A stretch of 64,000 nt of DNA from Puccinia triticina (lineage: Eukaryota; Basidiomycota; Pucciniomycetes; Pucciniales; Pucciniaceae), in contig NC_070559.1 of NCBI RefSeq assembly GCF_026914185.1, positions 2,604,001 to 2,668,000 of the forward strand, given 5' to 3'. This document shows, one piece after another, positions 41,743 to 53,148 of this stretch; positions within the stretch are counted from its first letter, which is position 1; every line of letters starts with the position of its first letter. Below the pieces are notes generated by a model. It was given only the letters and a program-made list of their open reading frames with translations. It was not told the DNA's origin and did no database searches. Made by a program: the position numbers and the translations under genes.

Positions 41743-42562
41743 AGTTCTACACCCCAACAACCATACACCTCATCAGCAGCCAAAATGTTAAAAAGGCAGT
41801 GCTATTGATTTCTCTTACTGCAATATGTATATACATCAAGTATCTCCTAAATCTAGGATTCCCCCCCCCCTGCAATTTTTGGTTTTTTTGAGTGCTATTG
41901 ATTTGTCATTCCACACTATCTATCTGCTTAGCGTAAAGTATATATAGCATACTATCTGGAAGACTATGGAAATAATGCTATGCAGAAAGAAGCAACATTA
42001 CTGAGACGTGTAGTATCATGTGGAAAGGTCTTGAGAGAAAATTTAGGCCAGGATCTGAAAAAGAAAGTTTTGAGTGGGATGTTTGCTGCCTGTGGGGGAG
42101 GCGGGGGCTCGCCGGGGGCAAGGGGGTGAGGGGGCTTACACCACGGGCGCACCAGAACGTCATCTGGAGGTATGCGCTGCCGTTGTTCTTGTTGTGATGC
42201 AACCAGAAGATAACAGAAGATCAAGATTACATAAACTAAGTAGCACATAATCATGTACTTAGTCTGTAACCTAGTTAGTGATATTCTAGGTAGTTCAACC
42301 GGTTAGGGCTAAAACCATGTACTTAGTCTAACTGATCTTGCGCTCCAACTCCATTCTCTTTCCTCACCAAGATTGGAGACCGGATCCGCGAGTGCCAATA
42401 GCTAACCCACGACGGGATTATTTTGTCTAGGTTAGTATTCTCTTTCACTATCTTGATACTATGCAATTTATACCGAGATTGGAGACCGGAGCGGCGAGTG
42501 CCAATAGCTAACCCGCGACGGGACTGTTTTGTCTAGCTCACATTTGCCTGAGGCATCTAATA

Positions 42563-42573
42563 GGTTAAAAGCC
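42563..42573 (+). promoter_or_regulatory. Copia-2 primer binding site
   Basis: GGTTAAAAGCC follows the LTR directly. It resembles the Copia-1 site GGTTATGAGCC. Its complement GGCTTTTAACC has the form of a tRNA anticodon loop (CTTTTAA, Lys), or it is a mutated initiator-Met site. Confidence 0.4.
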
Positions 42574-42619
42574 GGCTTTACGTGCACTGCGTCGATTCCT
42601 TGGTACTCCAAATGGTTGC

Positions 42620-44458
42620 TTGATGGATTTTCTGGATAAACAAAAGGAAATACTCAAGCAGATTGAAGAAGATCAGAAGAAGAAGAATAGAGAGCAGCAA
42701 ATTGATCAAGGACAATGTGATATTCTCGACTTACCCGATATCACACCACAACCCCAACCCTCTTCCTCCAACTCAACTCCAGAACCACAACCCCAACCCT
42801 CTTCCTCCAACTCATACACCATCCCTCCGTCACCGTCTTCCAGTCAAACAATGGAAGATGACCTCACACTGGCCCAAGCGCAACAAATCTTTGCCAATCT
42901 GTGCGAGGAGATAGCTGCGCTTAGGAACAACCAACTCCAAAACCAGATTGTGCATGCCCCGGTTGTTCAGCATCATCAGCGCACTCGGCAGGAACTGATC
43001 ATGGAGAATTTTGTCAAGAATCCCCTCCAGGTCCACTATCAGCTCAACCACAAGAAGCCAGTTCTACTATAAGAAGGAACAAACTTCCCCGCCTGGGAGG
43101 CCGCCCTTGATCAAACCCTCCGCCACATCCTAGTCTGACAAGAGCCATTTACTGATAAACCGGCGAATTTCAACACCTTGACCATTGATGAATGCTCCAC
43201 CGTTTCAAGTCTCATTCGTAACACTGTAGCGGACGGTTTTGGCAACATATTGGATTCATCCAAGCTGTCGTCTCCAAAAGAAATCTTCGTTTTGCTACAA
43301 ACCAAGTGCTCCAGGTCAAATTGACGCCGCAAGATTGAACTCCTGAACAAAGTTGTGGCACTCATCAACAACAAGTCCCCGGCAACTGTTGGATAAAATG
43401 TCATTACATGTCACATGTGCAGCCGCGCGCTCAAGTCAACTTCTAGAATTCTCTCTAAGTAAGGTCCTCAGCGTACAGACTCAGAACAACAAAGATCAAA
43501 CTCAAGTACAAAGACCATCACTCCTAATCATCGTCTTACGACCAGCACCAAGAGCAAGTGTGATTGCAAGTTGTCAGGGGATACTCACTCAGGGGGAGGA
43601 GAGGTACTTGGTTCATTGGTTGTTTCCTATTTCTAAAATCATCATCAACTCAATATTTCTTCATTTTTTAGTTTTATTGTTCTCTCAATCTCATCGCCAT
43701 TCTCAACAGTCTGTCTATTCACAAGAACTAAAACTTGATAGGTAAAATACTCAACAACTCTTTACTTGTTTATTGCTCAAATATTTGTTATTAACCTTTG
43801 TTTCTTGTTAGTTTTACTACTACTGGTTTTTAAGTGTTTGCAATTGAAATTAAGACTTCCTCAAACTACAGCAACTGACATCACATTTTCAATCTGGGCT
43901 AAGCTGAAACCTGAACTTGCTCAGCTTAAATTGATGTGGGATGAAGCGTTTGGAATATTCTTGTAGTCGTATTTTGTCCCACCAGTTGACGTTGAGCCAA
44001 TGACGTTTGAGTTCTCTATCAACCAACACCTCAACAAAAAGGAAGCGCCGTCCTTCAAAGATGTCTCGACCATCATTCAGTTTGCTGCCAATCAACTACG
44101 ACACAAGACAGGCGCATCGGCTCCGGTGTTGATGTCATCAACTCCACCTGTTGATCCAATGGCGATGGACCTTGACCGCATTCAAGCTGTCCAATCCCAC
44201 CCTCAATATGTCGCCCCTCAACGCCAAACACAACAAACTCCCCAAGAACAGCCCAACTTGTCCATTGAGAAGGCCGCTCACTTCAAAGGGAAAGGACAAT
44301 TGGACGCACTTTTGAAGAAGCATGGGACTCACTGCATCTACTGCGGTGAGAACGGCCATTGGTACCCGGACTGTGCTGACTTCTGGAGAGATGTGGCTCT
44401 TAAACGCATCAATCCACCCAATGCTGACTACTGTGAGAATGGAAAGACTTAAGGTTTC
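42620..44458 (+). pseudogene. Copia-2 gag
   Basis: A Gln/Pro/Ser-rich start (MMDFLDKQKEILKQIEEDQ) leads into the capsid-like region EGTNFPAWEAALDQTLRHIL, then TDITFSIWAKLKPELAQLK after the solo LTR 43387-43870, and a zinc knuckle CIYCGENGHWYPDC near 44331-44372. Stops occur in the frame at 43069 and near 43137, and TGA at 43322-43324 (a TCG-to-TTG candidate). The virus-like particle protein is therefore not made intact. Confidence 0.75.
43387..43870 (+). repeat. Solo LTR 1 (484 bp) in Copia-2 gag
   Basis: It begins TGTTGGATAAAATGTC and ends AAACTACA with a perfect 5-bp duplication GCAAC (43382-43386, 43871-43875). Removal joins KSPAT to DITFSIWAK in frame. The lone LTR implies recombination between the two ends of a former element. 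Confidence 0.8.
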
Positions 44459-45233
44459 ATTTCATCTTATGTCAGCTCATGGTGATCTTCATGCGGGAGA
44501 GGAGAGAAAATGAAGAAGAAAAAAAACAGGAGGTGAAAGTACCTTAAGGGCAGTGGTAGGACAAGGAGAATAAGAGCGATAAGAAAATACAAGAAAAGTA
44601 ACACGAGAAGAACAAGAGTGCGGTACGAGGTCGTCGCAAGCTGTTGATGATAACAAAGAAAGAAGAGTTCGAGCTAAGGTAAAAAGGGGGAGAAGAAACT
44701 GTGGATAGCGGGTTCGGATAAGGCTGTGGATAGCAGGTTCGAGGAAGATGGAAAGAGTTTGAGCTGGAGTGGTGTAAGGCTAGAAGGAGGATACACTGAG
44801 GATCAGGCCTGACAGTGAGAAGGGCATCAGTTTATATAGCCATGCGGGTGACAGGTATGACTTCTGTAACCGACGTACATAGGTTGGCCTGGTATGGAAT
44901 CACAGGGCTTGATTAGTCCTGGGCAACAGCGCCTGGTTCTTGACCGGTCTGGTTGCTAGGAGATGGCAGGGTTAGGCCGTGGGCTTGACTGGTTTGGTTG
45001 AGCTCATGATCCGAGTATTTGTCGTCTGTAAGGGACGGTATTTCAGGGACATGGTTAGTTTTTCCGTGAGCCAGTTGTACTGCTTTGGGCAGTGGATAAG
45101 GGAAAAACTTACGGCCAGTGATGGCTTTGAGAATGAAGTTTGAGGTTGCTGTCGAGGCAGTGGTGCTTGCCGCAGGGTCCGGTGACTCAGCCAAAGCGGT
45201 GGAGTTGTTCGGGCCCGGGCCTGAATCCTGACA
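44432..45233 (+). repeat. Solo LTR 2 (802 bp) between Copia-2 gag and protease
   Basis: It begins TGTGAGAATGG and ends ATCCTGACA with a perfect 5-bp duplication ACTAC (44427-44431, 45234-45238). Removal joins NADY to KMKDLKY in frame. A purine-rich stretch (44500-44800) and a CT-rich 3' end are inside. An in-LTR frame on the minus strand is not treated as a gene. Confidence 0.78.
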
Positions 45234-45238
45234 ACTAC

Positions 45239-47083
45239 AAGATGAAGGATTTGAAATATTGACCACCACCTCAACCGGAAAACTCTGGCAACCGTCTTCA
45301 AAAGGTCAACATTCCAGAGGTGACAGATGGCGTTCTCCTCAATTCTGGCGCATCAGCACACGTAAGCGGCGCATCGTCTCTCTTCAAGGTCACCAAGAAG
45401 CTGACAAGGCCCCGCACTTTCTACCTTGCTGTGTCTGATTGCAATGTAACCGTGTCCAAAATTGGCAGAGTGACGATCCCGACTCCAACGGGTCCCCTGA
45501 CAATTGAGGATGTGTATCACTGTCCGGGAGTGGATGGTATCATTCTCTCTACAGAACGGCTGTTGTCTAGCAGATGGCGTCTAGTTTACAATGGCACCCA
45601 AGCTAGACTCTATGACCCTTGTAATAATGTTTATGATAAAATCTTTCATAATTTCTGCTGGTCCCTCAAACCAGCGCATTATTGCAATGTAAAAAAAGTC
45701 TCCAAAGTTCCATCCTTTGACCCCTATACATGGCATATTTGCCTCGGCCATTCCGAAGTTCCATCCTTCGACCCCTATACATGGCATCTTCGCCTCGGCC
45801 ATGTCTCTGACCAAGTGGTTAAGAACTTTCTCAGGATTAATTACCCGGAGAAGAAGGTCGTCTGGAGAGATTTCTTTTGCAAACAATGCGCAAAAACCAA
45901 AAGAATGGACAAGAAAGCTCTCGGGATGGAAACTCAAATTCCTCAAGATGATCCCCTCGACTTCTGCGTGTCGGATTTCATTGGCCCCTTGAATCTGGAC
46001 ATTAATGGATGCCAATATCTAGTCATGCTAGCACTTACACCTTCTGTGCTCCAATGGCGAATCGCAGTGAAGTCCCAGCAAAGATCATGGCGTGGATTTG
46101 ACACTTGAAGACGGCCATTGGAAAGGCTACCTCTTACCTCCGATGCGACAATGCCCTTGAATACACTAAAAGTCTCAAGGCGCAACTCAAATCTGTTGGG
46201 AGTCCTGGCGCCTGTGACCCCTTATTCCCCCTCTCAGAAAGGCGAGGCGGAGAGAGTTAACAGGACCCTGGGTGACATGGCGAGAACCATGTTTCATGGC
46301 AGCAGCCTGCCCAGCATCTGGTGGAGTTTTGCGTACTCAACGGCGGTGCATATTCACAACCGGCTCCCCAACACCCGGACAGGCAACAAGTCCCCTCTTG
46401 AGCTTCTGTACAAAACCAAACCAATTCCCAAAACTCTTTACCCATTTGGTGCCCGTGCTATTATCCACATCCCTAAGGAGAAGCGTCGGAAGCTTGATGA
46501 ACGGGCACGCGAGGGACAACTGCTCGGATATCCTGCGTTGGGTGCTGGATGGCTGTTCTGGGTACCTAGTGAAAACAGAATGGTCCACTCGGCAGCAGTA
46601 AAATTTCCTGATTTCCAGCGCCTGCCAGTTGAGAAAGCCAAAGCGACGCCTGCACCGGACCTGATCGCTCAACCAGACCAGGAAAATGAATCTCAAGTTG
46701 ACCTCATCCTCAAGCAAATCATGTTGAAGCTTGGAGAAGAGAAAACTTCAGAACAAGCTGGAGAAGAAAGACGTCAAATGGGATTACTTTTGACTGATGA
46801 AGAACACAATCTCCCGAAGACAATCAAGCAGGCTTTGTCTGGTCCCGAGTCCCATCTATGGCGTGCAGCAGCGGAATACGAAATGCTGAAGTTCGATCAA
46901 CTTGAGGTCTGGGTCCCGACTGTCGCGCCGAAAGGCTCCAAAGCTTTGGGAGCCAGGTGGGTATTTTCAATCAAACAAAAACCGGATGGAACGGTCGACA
47001 AATACCGTGCACGGTACGTGGACAAGGGCTTTGGGCAGCAGATGGGTCTTGACTACAACAAGACGTATGCTTCAACAGCGTCA
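45239..47083 (+). pseudogene. Copia-2 protease, integrase and first part of reverse transcriptase
   Basis: Protease reads LLNSGASAHVSG: the catalytic Asp is Asn (AAT, 45341-45343). TGA at 45260-45262 precedes it. Integrase zinc region contains a 51-bp in-frame tandem duplication (45708-45809) doubling FDPYTWH--LGH. Catalytic SDFIGP, DNALEYTKSLKAQ (other frame) and GEAERVNRT are visible, with a frameshift near 46045-46200. Reverse transcriptase starts at YEMLKFDQLEVWVPTVAP and runs to the short element at 47092. Confidence 0.78.
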
Positions 47084-47091
47084 CTTAACCC

Positions 47092-47474
47092 AAGGCTGAA
47101 ACGCTGCGCTGCGCTACAAAAAAGCGGTATTTTAGCGCAGCGCAGCGGGGGACCGCTGCGCGGTCAGCCCAAAAAGCGGTAGCGCAGCGGACGGGGCCGC
47201 TCCTTTCAGCGCCGCGCAGCGGCCACCAAAACAGCTGCGCTACGCTTTTTTGGCTGGCAGCGGGGGAGCGCTACGCGGCCAGGTCAAAAAGCGGTAGCGC
47301 AGCAATGGTTCCGCTGCGCTACCGCTGAAAGTAGCGGGTTCCTGCTTCTTGCCAGACCCAAAAAGCGGTAGCGCAGCGGGCGGGGCCGCTACTTTCAGCG
47401 CAGCGCAGCGGCCACCAAAACCGCTGCGCTTCACGCTGCGCTGCGCTTTTTGAAGCGCAGCGCTTTCACCCTTG
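47092..47474. mobile_element. Short element with GCGCAGCG repeats (383 bp)
   Basis: Ends: left CAAGGCTGAAACGCTGCGCT, right (reversed) CAAGGGTGAAAGCGCTGCGC. An 8-bp duplication CTTAACCC flanks it (47084-47091, 47475-47482; the C is shared with the terminus). Removal restores the reverse-transcriptase frame as SLNPLQLLIS. The interior is mostly AGCGCAGCG and CGCTGCGCT words, with AAAAAGCGGTAGCGCAGC repeated four times. Confidence 0.82.
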
Positions 47475-47482
47475 CTTAACCC

Positions 47483-48710
47483 TCTTCAACTCCTGATATC
47501 AATCAGCATATCCCATAATTTCCCAATGGCAACCTTTGACATAAGCTTGGTGTATTTGTATTCTCCAATTGAGGAAGAGGTGTATATCCAACCTCCGGTT
47601 GAGATCACTCCCTCACTAAAGGGGAGAGTCATGCACCTTAAAAAAGCTCTTTATAGGACGAAGCAGGCGGCTCGCTGCTGGTAGAAGTTCTTTCACAAAA
47701 TGGTCCATGATCTGGGATTTGACGCAAGCAAGATTGAGCCTTCTTTGTATCTCTTTTGTCGCAATGGACACTTCATCATCATCTGGCTTCATGTCGGCGA
47801 TGGTTTTGCTCTCTCGTCGAACAGGTCCTTACTCAATGAACTGCGCCGGGGGATGGAAACTCAACTCAAAACCAAATGGTCAGACAATGTGCAACGTCTT
47901 GTGGGTATCAACTTTAAGTGGGATGGTCCAAGATTGAAGCTGAAACAATCGATAATGGCTAAGCAAATAGTTGAAACTTATCGTCGATCTTTCTACTAAC
48001 ATGATTGCCCGCTCCCGGAAGCTGATCTGGAGTCATACTCAGGAGACCCTATCAACCAGACTGAATTCAGATCTGTAATTGGCTCTTTGATGTACCTAGC
48101 CTGCGGAACTCGGCCAGACATTTCATACGCGGTTAATCTTCTAGCTTGATTTTGTGCGGTGCCCTCGTCCTCCCACTGGTTGGCGTTGTATTGGTTAATT
48201 GGTTATTTGGCCAAAACAACGGAGAAGGCACTGGTTTACAAGGCAAGGCAAGGGGGATAGGCGCTTTGGACCAATGAGAATTGGGGCTGAGAACAGGAAA
48301 GATCTGCGACGGGGTACTTGTTGACACACGACGGAAATAGCATCGCATGGGGGTTAAAAAGGCAAATGGTGGTGGCGATGTCGACATGTGCGGCGGAATA
48401 CCTAGCATTATCGGAAGGGGCAAAGCAATTGGTGCATCTCCTCAACATCTTTGAAGAACTTGGTTCTCAACCACAACTGACAATGCATTGCAATAATGAA
48501 GCCGCAGTACTCATTGCAACAGACAACACCTCAAAGAAGAAGACCAAATATCTGCGGCGCGCCTTTTATTTTGTTAATGATTTAATAAGAGAAAACAAAA
48601 TTGATGTCAAATGGACAAGTACGCGAAATCAACTAGCAGATGTATTGACCAAACGCCTTGGACCAACAAAAATGCTCAGCGCGCAGGATCAACTTGGCGT
48701 CAATGGGTAG
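47483..48710 (+). pseudogene. Copia-2 reverse transcriptase C-terminus and RNase H
   Basis: Continues with SPIEEEVYIQPPVEIT, LKKALYRTKQAARCW, then TAG at 47682-47684. The active site reads LHVGDGF (first Asp of the pair is Gly). TGA at 48147-48149 replaces Arg in LLARF. RNase H keeps CAAEYLALSEGAK and HCNNEAAVLIATD and ends RNQLADVLTKRL. It is clearly inactive. Confidence 0.78.
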
Positions 48711-48723
48711 TTTTTGTAATCTT

Positions 48724-48741
48724 GGGGGGGGGGGGGGGGGG
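48724..48741 (+). promoter_or_regulatory. Copia-2 polypurine tract, 18-G run
   Basis: An uninterrupted run of 18 G replaces the polypurine tract and spreads into the first bases of the 3' LTR (GG in place of TG). Confidence 0.6.
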
Positions 48742-49117
48742 TTGTGATGCGACCAGAAAATAACAGAAGATCAAGATTACATAAACTAAGTAGCACATAA
48801 TCATGTACTTATTCTGTAACCTAGTTAGTGATATTCTAGGTAGTTCAACCGGTTAGGGCTAAAACCATGTACTTAGTCTAACTGATCTCGCGCTCTGGCT
48901 CCAGTCTCTTTCCTCACCGAGATTGGAGACCAGATCCGCGAGTGCCAATAGCTAACCCGCGACGGGATTATTTTGTCTAGGTTAGTATTCTCTTTCACTA
49001 TTTTGATACTATGCAATTTATACCAAGATTGGAGACCGGATCCGCGAGTGCCAATAGCTAACCCGCGACGGGACTATTTTGTCTAGCTCCCATTTGCCTG
49101 AGGCATCTAATAGTTCT

Positions 49118-50195
49118 GACGGTTCGTCTGCCCGCGGCGGTAACCGTTGGAGATTGGTACACATGTATGTTCAGGTAAATGTTGGGCCAACCAAGCTGTT
49201 GGCTGGGCGTTGGAGGTAATCCACAGAGCGGGTGCAAAATGTACCCAGGTTAACCTGTCACCGCCAGAGGCCCGGTGGCCCGGGCCGCCATTGCCACCTG
49301 CTGGAGGCCCAATCAGCAGGCACCGATACCCATGTTCCTGCCAGTGGCTCAGCTGCAAGTAGTGCCGATGCCACTTGCATGGACGACTGTGGTGAGCTTG
49401 GAAAACTGCCTTGCTCAAGGGCTACATGTACTGGGGGCAGCCGACCCCAGTTCAAGCCTTGGTGCTGGCAAAAGAAAATTTGCCAGCAGCCGTTGGCAAT
49501 TCACAGCTCAATCTGTTTGGTCTTTGGTTTCAAAGCAACCGGTTGACCAACGGTCTGACCACCATGGAGCCACCGACCCGGGTTTCTCAAGGGTTTGCCA
49601 ACGCCTGAGGGGTTGGCAAGACGGTCGAAGAGCTCGGCCGCGGGACCAACGGTCCCAATTTGAGAAAGTGCACCCGTGGTGTACACCCTGCAGCAACATA
49701 GCCTCTTTGGCCTCTAGTTTATTATATATTCATATTATAGGTGACAGATCACATAGATATCTGTCACCAAAACTGTGACATATTGATTTAATATTATTTA
49801 TAATTATTTTTATATGTGTTACACTGGCTTGCGCTGCGTAGCCGGCTGACAGTTTCACACTGAGGGCCAACGATCCTGGTGGTAGTACTAGGATGCTGTA
49901 TTTAGATAGGCCAGACGAGAAACAACTGTTTATTGAAGGTATTGATCTAGGGGTCAGGTTTCAAAGAGTTTTATTCACTTCCAGTTGTTGCGGCAGCCTC
50001 AGGGGTGGGGGCCCTGGTTTTGACCGGCGGTGAGATGGTGCATTTGAGTTCTACAAGTCCTCCAAGCTTCGATGACAAAAGAGCGTGCAAATTTAATCTG
50101 GAGGATTTGGTTGGGGGTATAGAGAAGTTCAGGCCCTTGGAGCTAAGGTACGACAACCATCAGGAACCTTTGGCGGTATGAGCTTGCAGTTACTA
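49118..50195. other. Unassigned region with a hairpin and a TIR remnant
   Basis: A hairpin GGTGACAGAT/ATCTGTCACC lies at 49739-49768. GTAGCCGGCTGACA at 49842-49855 looks like a family B right end without its partner. No convincing gene. Confidence 0.35.
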
Positions 50196-51623
50196 CACAC
50201 TGGGAGTTTTCAAGAGGAGGATTTTAGCAACTAGAACTCGGTATTTATTGCCCAGAATCCAACGCTTGTACTCACAAGGTCGTTGTAGGTTTTTGTACAC
50301 AGGGTTTTTTTTAACCGCATATCTAATTGTAGGGCAACTGAACCCACGTTTATCCGCAATAATCCCTATAGCCCAAAGGTTTCACATCAAGGGGGATAAG
50401 CTTCACCGTCACTTTTGAAAAGCAATCAGAGAAGAATTACAATACGCACATACAAGCCCTACCTCATCGGGGGCGCAGAATTGGCCGGGATATGGAAAAA
50501 CTGTTAATGAATCTTTTGCTTGAATACCTTTCTTCTCTTCTGATACCGTGGGGTACCATCTGCAATCTCCGAAGGAAAAATCGAAGACTGATGCATAGGA
50601 AGACATTAAGGAAAATGAAGCGGAGAAAAATGAGCATTGTCTTGGTTTTGCACTTGCAAACATTTTACCGAGAGTTCAATGACCGATCAAGACTTACCAG
50701 ATCTGTTTAGGTCTGGTACCATTTGTTCCTCCTCGTCACTGAAAAATTCTGGATGGCATGAAACCCTTTTGCAAAGATGGCGCGAGAAAAGTTCGCCGCA
50801 TACTGTAGGGAAAGCGATTGATGTGTTTCGAAAGTTAGAGCTTGGACAAATTCCTAATGGACTATGATCACAGGATTTGTGAGCTTACCAACACTGTCCT
50901 TTGGTTGATTAGGTATCAGTCCGTCACCAAAGCTTAACTCACATCGTTTAGATGGGATTCTGGGGCGTGGGATATCGGCAAGCTCAACGGCTGGTAGGCC
51001 GCCGAGAGCAATCCAGGCCGAAACGACGTATAATAGGTTCCAGATTGGACCGGCTGGAAACATGCTAGCGACAAGAGTTCAAAAGTACTTCAAATTTGCT
51101 GTCATCAGAGAGGATTTGAGATCTTCGGTTTATGTGTATACTTTGTTGTAAGACGGCGAAAAGAAGCCTGCGGCGAAAGAAGACTGCCAGTGGATTCGAT
51201 GTGAATAAATATGACTATCAAGATGTCAAATAGGCGAATGCAAACTTCGTCGTGGCGAACAGTGCACCCAGGCGACTTGAGCTGGTGGCCCTCTGTCAGT
51301 CAAATTACGAGATGAGTCTCCATGGACCCTGCAGGACTCTGCCACTCATGTTGTGACTGTAGATTTGTGGTATTGAACACTATAATTCATACATGCATAC
51401 AGAGTTATAACACAGCACAAGTCCCGCTTATACAGCCTGGCTGGCGCCCTCCGCAAACAAAGCTGAGAAGGAGACGCGCTTCTGTTCCACTTCGGCGGTT
51501 CTGTACTTAATGCGACTAATTCGGCCATGTTGTTCAACCTTGACTCGATCCAGATGCTGTGCACGTCTTGCCGGGCATCACTGGACACTCGGAGTCACCG
51601 GAATCATATATACACATATGTTA

Positions 51624-53148
51624 AGGGGGTTGAGAAATCGACTCCCAAAAATTAAAAAATCGACTCCCAAATTGAGTTTACGTCGCGCGGACCGCCGCGC
51701 GACGTCTGTCCCGGGTCCCCATGACCCAATTTTGACCCGTGGGCATTTTGGGAGTCAATTTTGTAATTCCGCGCTCCCAAACGGGAGTCGGAATTTTAAT
51801 TTTGCAAAAAAATACCGGAAAATAAAGAAAAATTTATACCTCCGCACTGGGGCACCCAAAGCCCCCCAAAATTTTACAGCACTCTAAATACACTCTTTAG
51901 AGAATATTGTGAGCTTCACAGCATTAGTACTCCTCAGGGAAACCCTGTGTAGTCAGGGGGCGGATTTGGCGGATTTCCCACTAAGGCAAACCCCCAAAAC
52001 CTTATCTACGGTGCTCCAAACAGCCCCAAATTTTTTCTGCTATAAGGATAAGCTCTTTAAAACATATTTTAAGCTTCACGGCATTAGCACACCTCAGGGA
52101 GACCCTGTGTAGCCGGGGGTGGATTTGGCGGATTTCCTACTACCGCAATATGTCGTATCCTGAGATACGGTGATCCAAATGCCCCCAAAATTTTTCTGCC
52201 ACATAAATACACTCTCTAGAGCATATTTTATACTTCACGGCATTAGCACACTTCAGGGAGACCCTGTGTAGCCAGGGGGGGCGGATTTGGCGGATTTCCT
52301 ACTACTTATCCTCACTTGAACCCTCTATATCTTCTGATCAAGAAGCAATACAAAGAAACAGAGGGCTCTCAAAAGATTCCCTGCCCTCTTATCTACCATT
52401 ACCAACACAGAAAGCAAAAATATTCCTAACGGCGTAGGACGGCGCAGAGGAAGAAAACTACGACAATTGCCTTAGTAGGAAATCCGCCTAATCCACCCCC
52501 GGCTACACAGGATTTCCCTGATGTGTAATACCCCCCTAAATCTCAAAATATTTTCTAGAGACTGTATTTATGTGTCAGAAATATTCTGGGGTCATTTGGA
52601 TCACCATATCTCAGGATATGGCGCATTGCGGTAGTAGGAAATCCGCCAAATCCACCCCCGGCTACACAGGGTCTCCCTGAGGTGTGCTAATGCCATGAAG
52701 CTTAAATATATTTGGAAGACTTTATCATTATAGCAGAAAAAATTTGGGGCTGTTTGGAGCACCATAGATAAGGTTTTGGGGGTTTGCCTTAGTAGGAAAT
52801 CCGCCAAATCCGCCCCCCGACTACACAGGGTTTCCCTGAGGAGTAATAATGCTGTGAAGCTCACAATATTCTCTAAAGAGTGTATTTAGAGTGCTGTAAA
52901 ATTTTGGGGGGCTTTGGGTGCCCCAGTGCAGAGGTATAAATTTTTCTTCATTTTCCAGCATTTTTTGCAAAATTAAAATTCCGACTCCCGTTTGGGATTG
53001 CGGAATTACAAAATCGACTCCCAAAATCCCCCCGGGTCAAGATTGGGTCATGGGGACCCGGGGCAGACGTCGCGCGGCGGTCCGCGCGACGTAAACTCAA
53101 TTTGGGAGTCGATTTTTTAATTTTTGGGAGTCGATTTCTCAACCCCCT
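51624..53148. mobile_element. Foldback element E (1525 bp)
   Basis: The two halves are inverted copies of about 680 bp joined by about 180 bp of spacer. Ends are AGGGGGTTGAGAAATCGACT and its complement, flanked by a 6-bp duplication ATGTTA (51618-51623, 53149-53154). Copy 1 of the locus has no such DNA. Within each arm a 120-140 bp unit (CAGGGAGACCCTGTGTAGCC, GGATTTGGCGGATTTCC) repeats about three times. A TCGCGCGG/CCGCGCGA palindrome sits in the first 80 bp. Confidence 0.85.

Larger units (their letters stand above)
42190..49112 (+). mobile_element. Copia-2: LTR retrotransposon with three insertions inside (6.9 kb)
   Basis: Two 373-bp LTRs (42190-42562, 48740-49112) start TGTTGTGATGC and end GCATCTAATA, with a 5-bp duplication GTTCT (42185-42189, 49113-49117). 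They differ at roughly 15 sites, so it is older than the Gypsy copy. All Copia domains are present but broken by stops and frameshifts. Two solo LTRs and one short element lie within; their removal restores frame each time. Confidence 0.88.

Noticed and set aside
44913..45301. Minus-strand ORFs of 109-118 codons
   Set aside because: They lie in a solo LTR defined by ACTAC duplications; no family resemblance.
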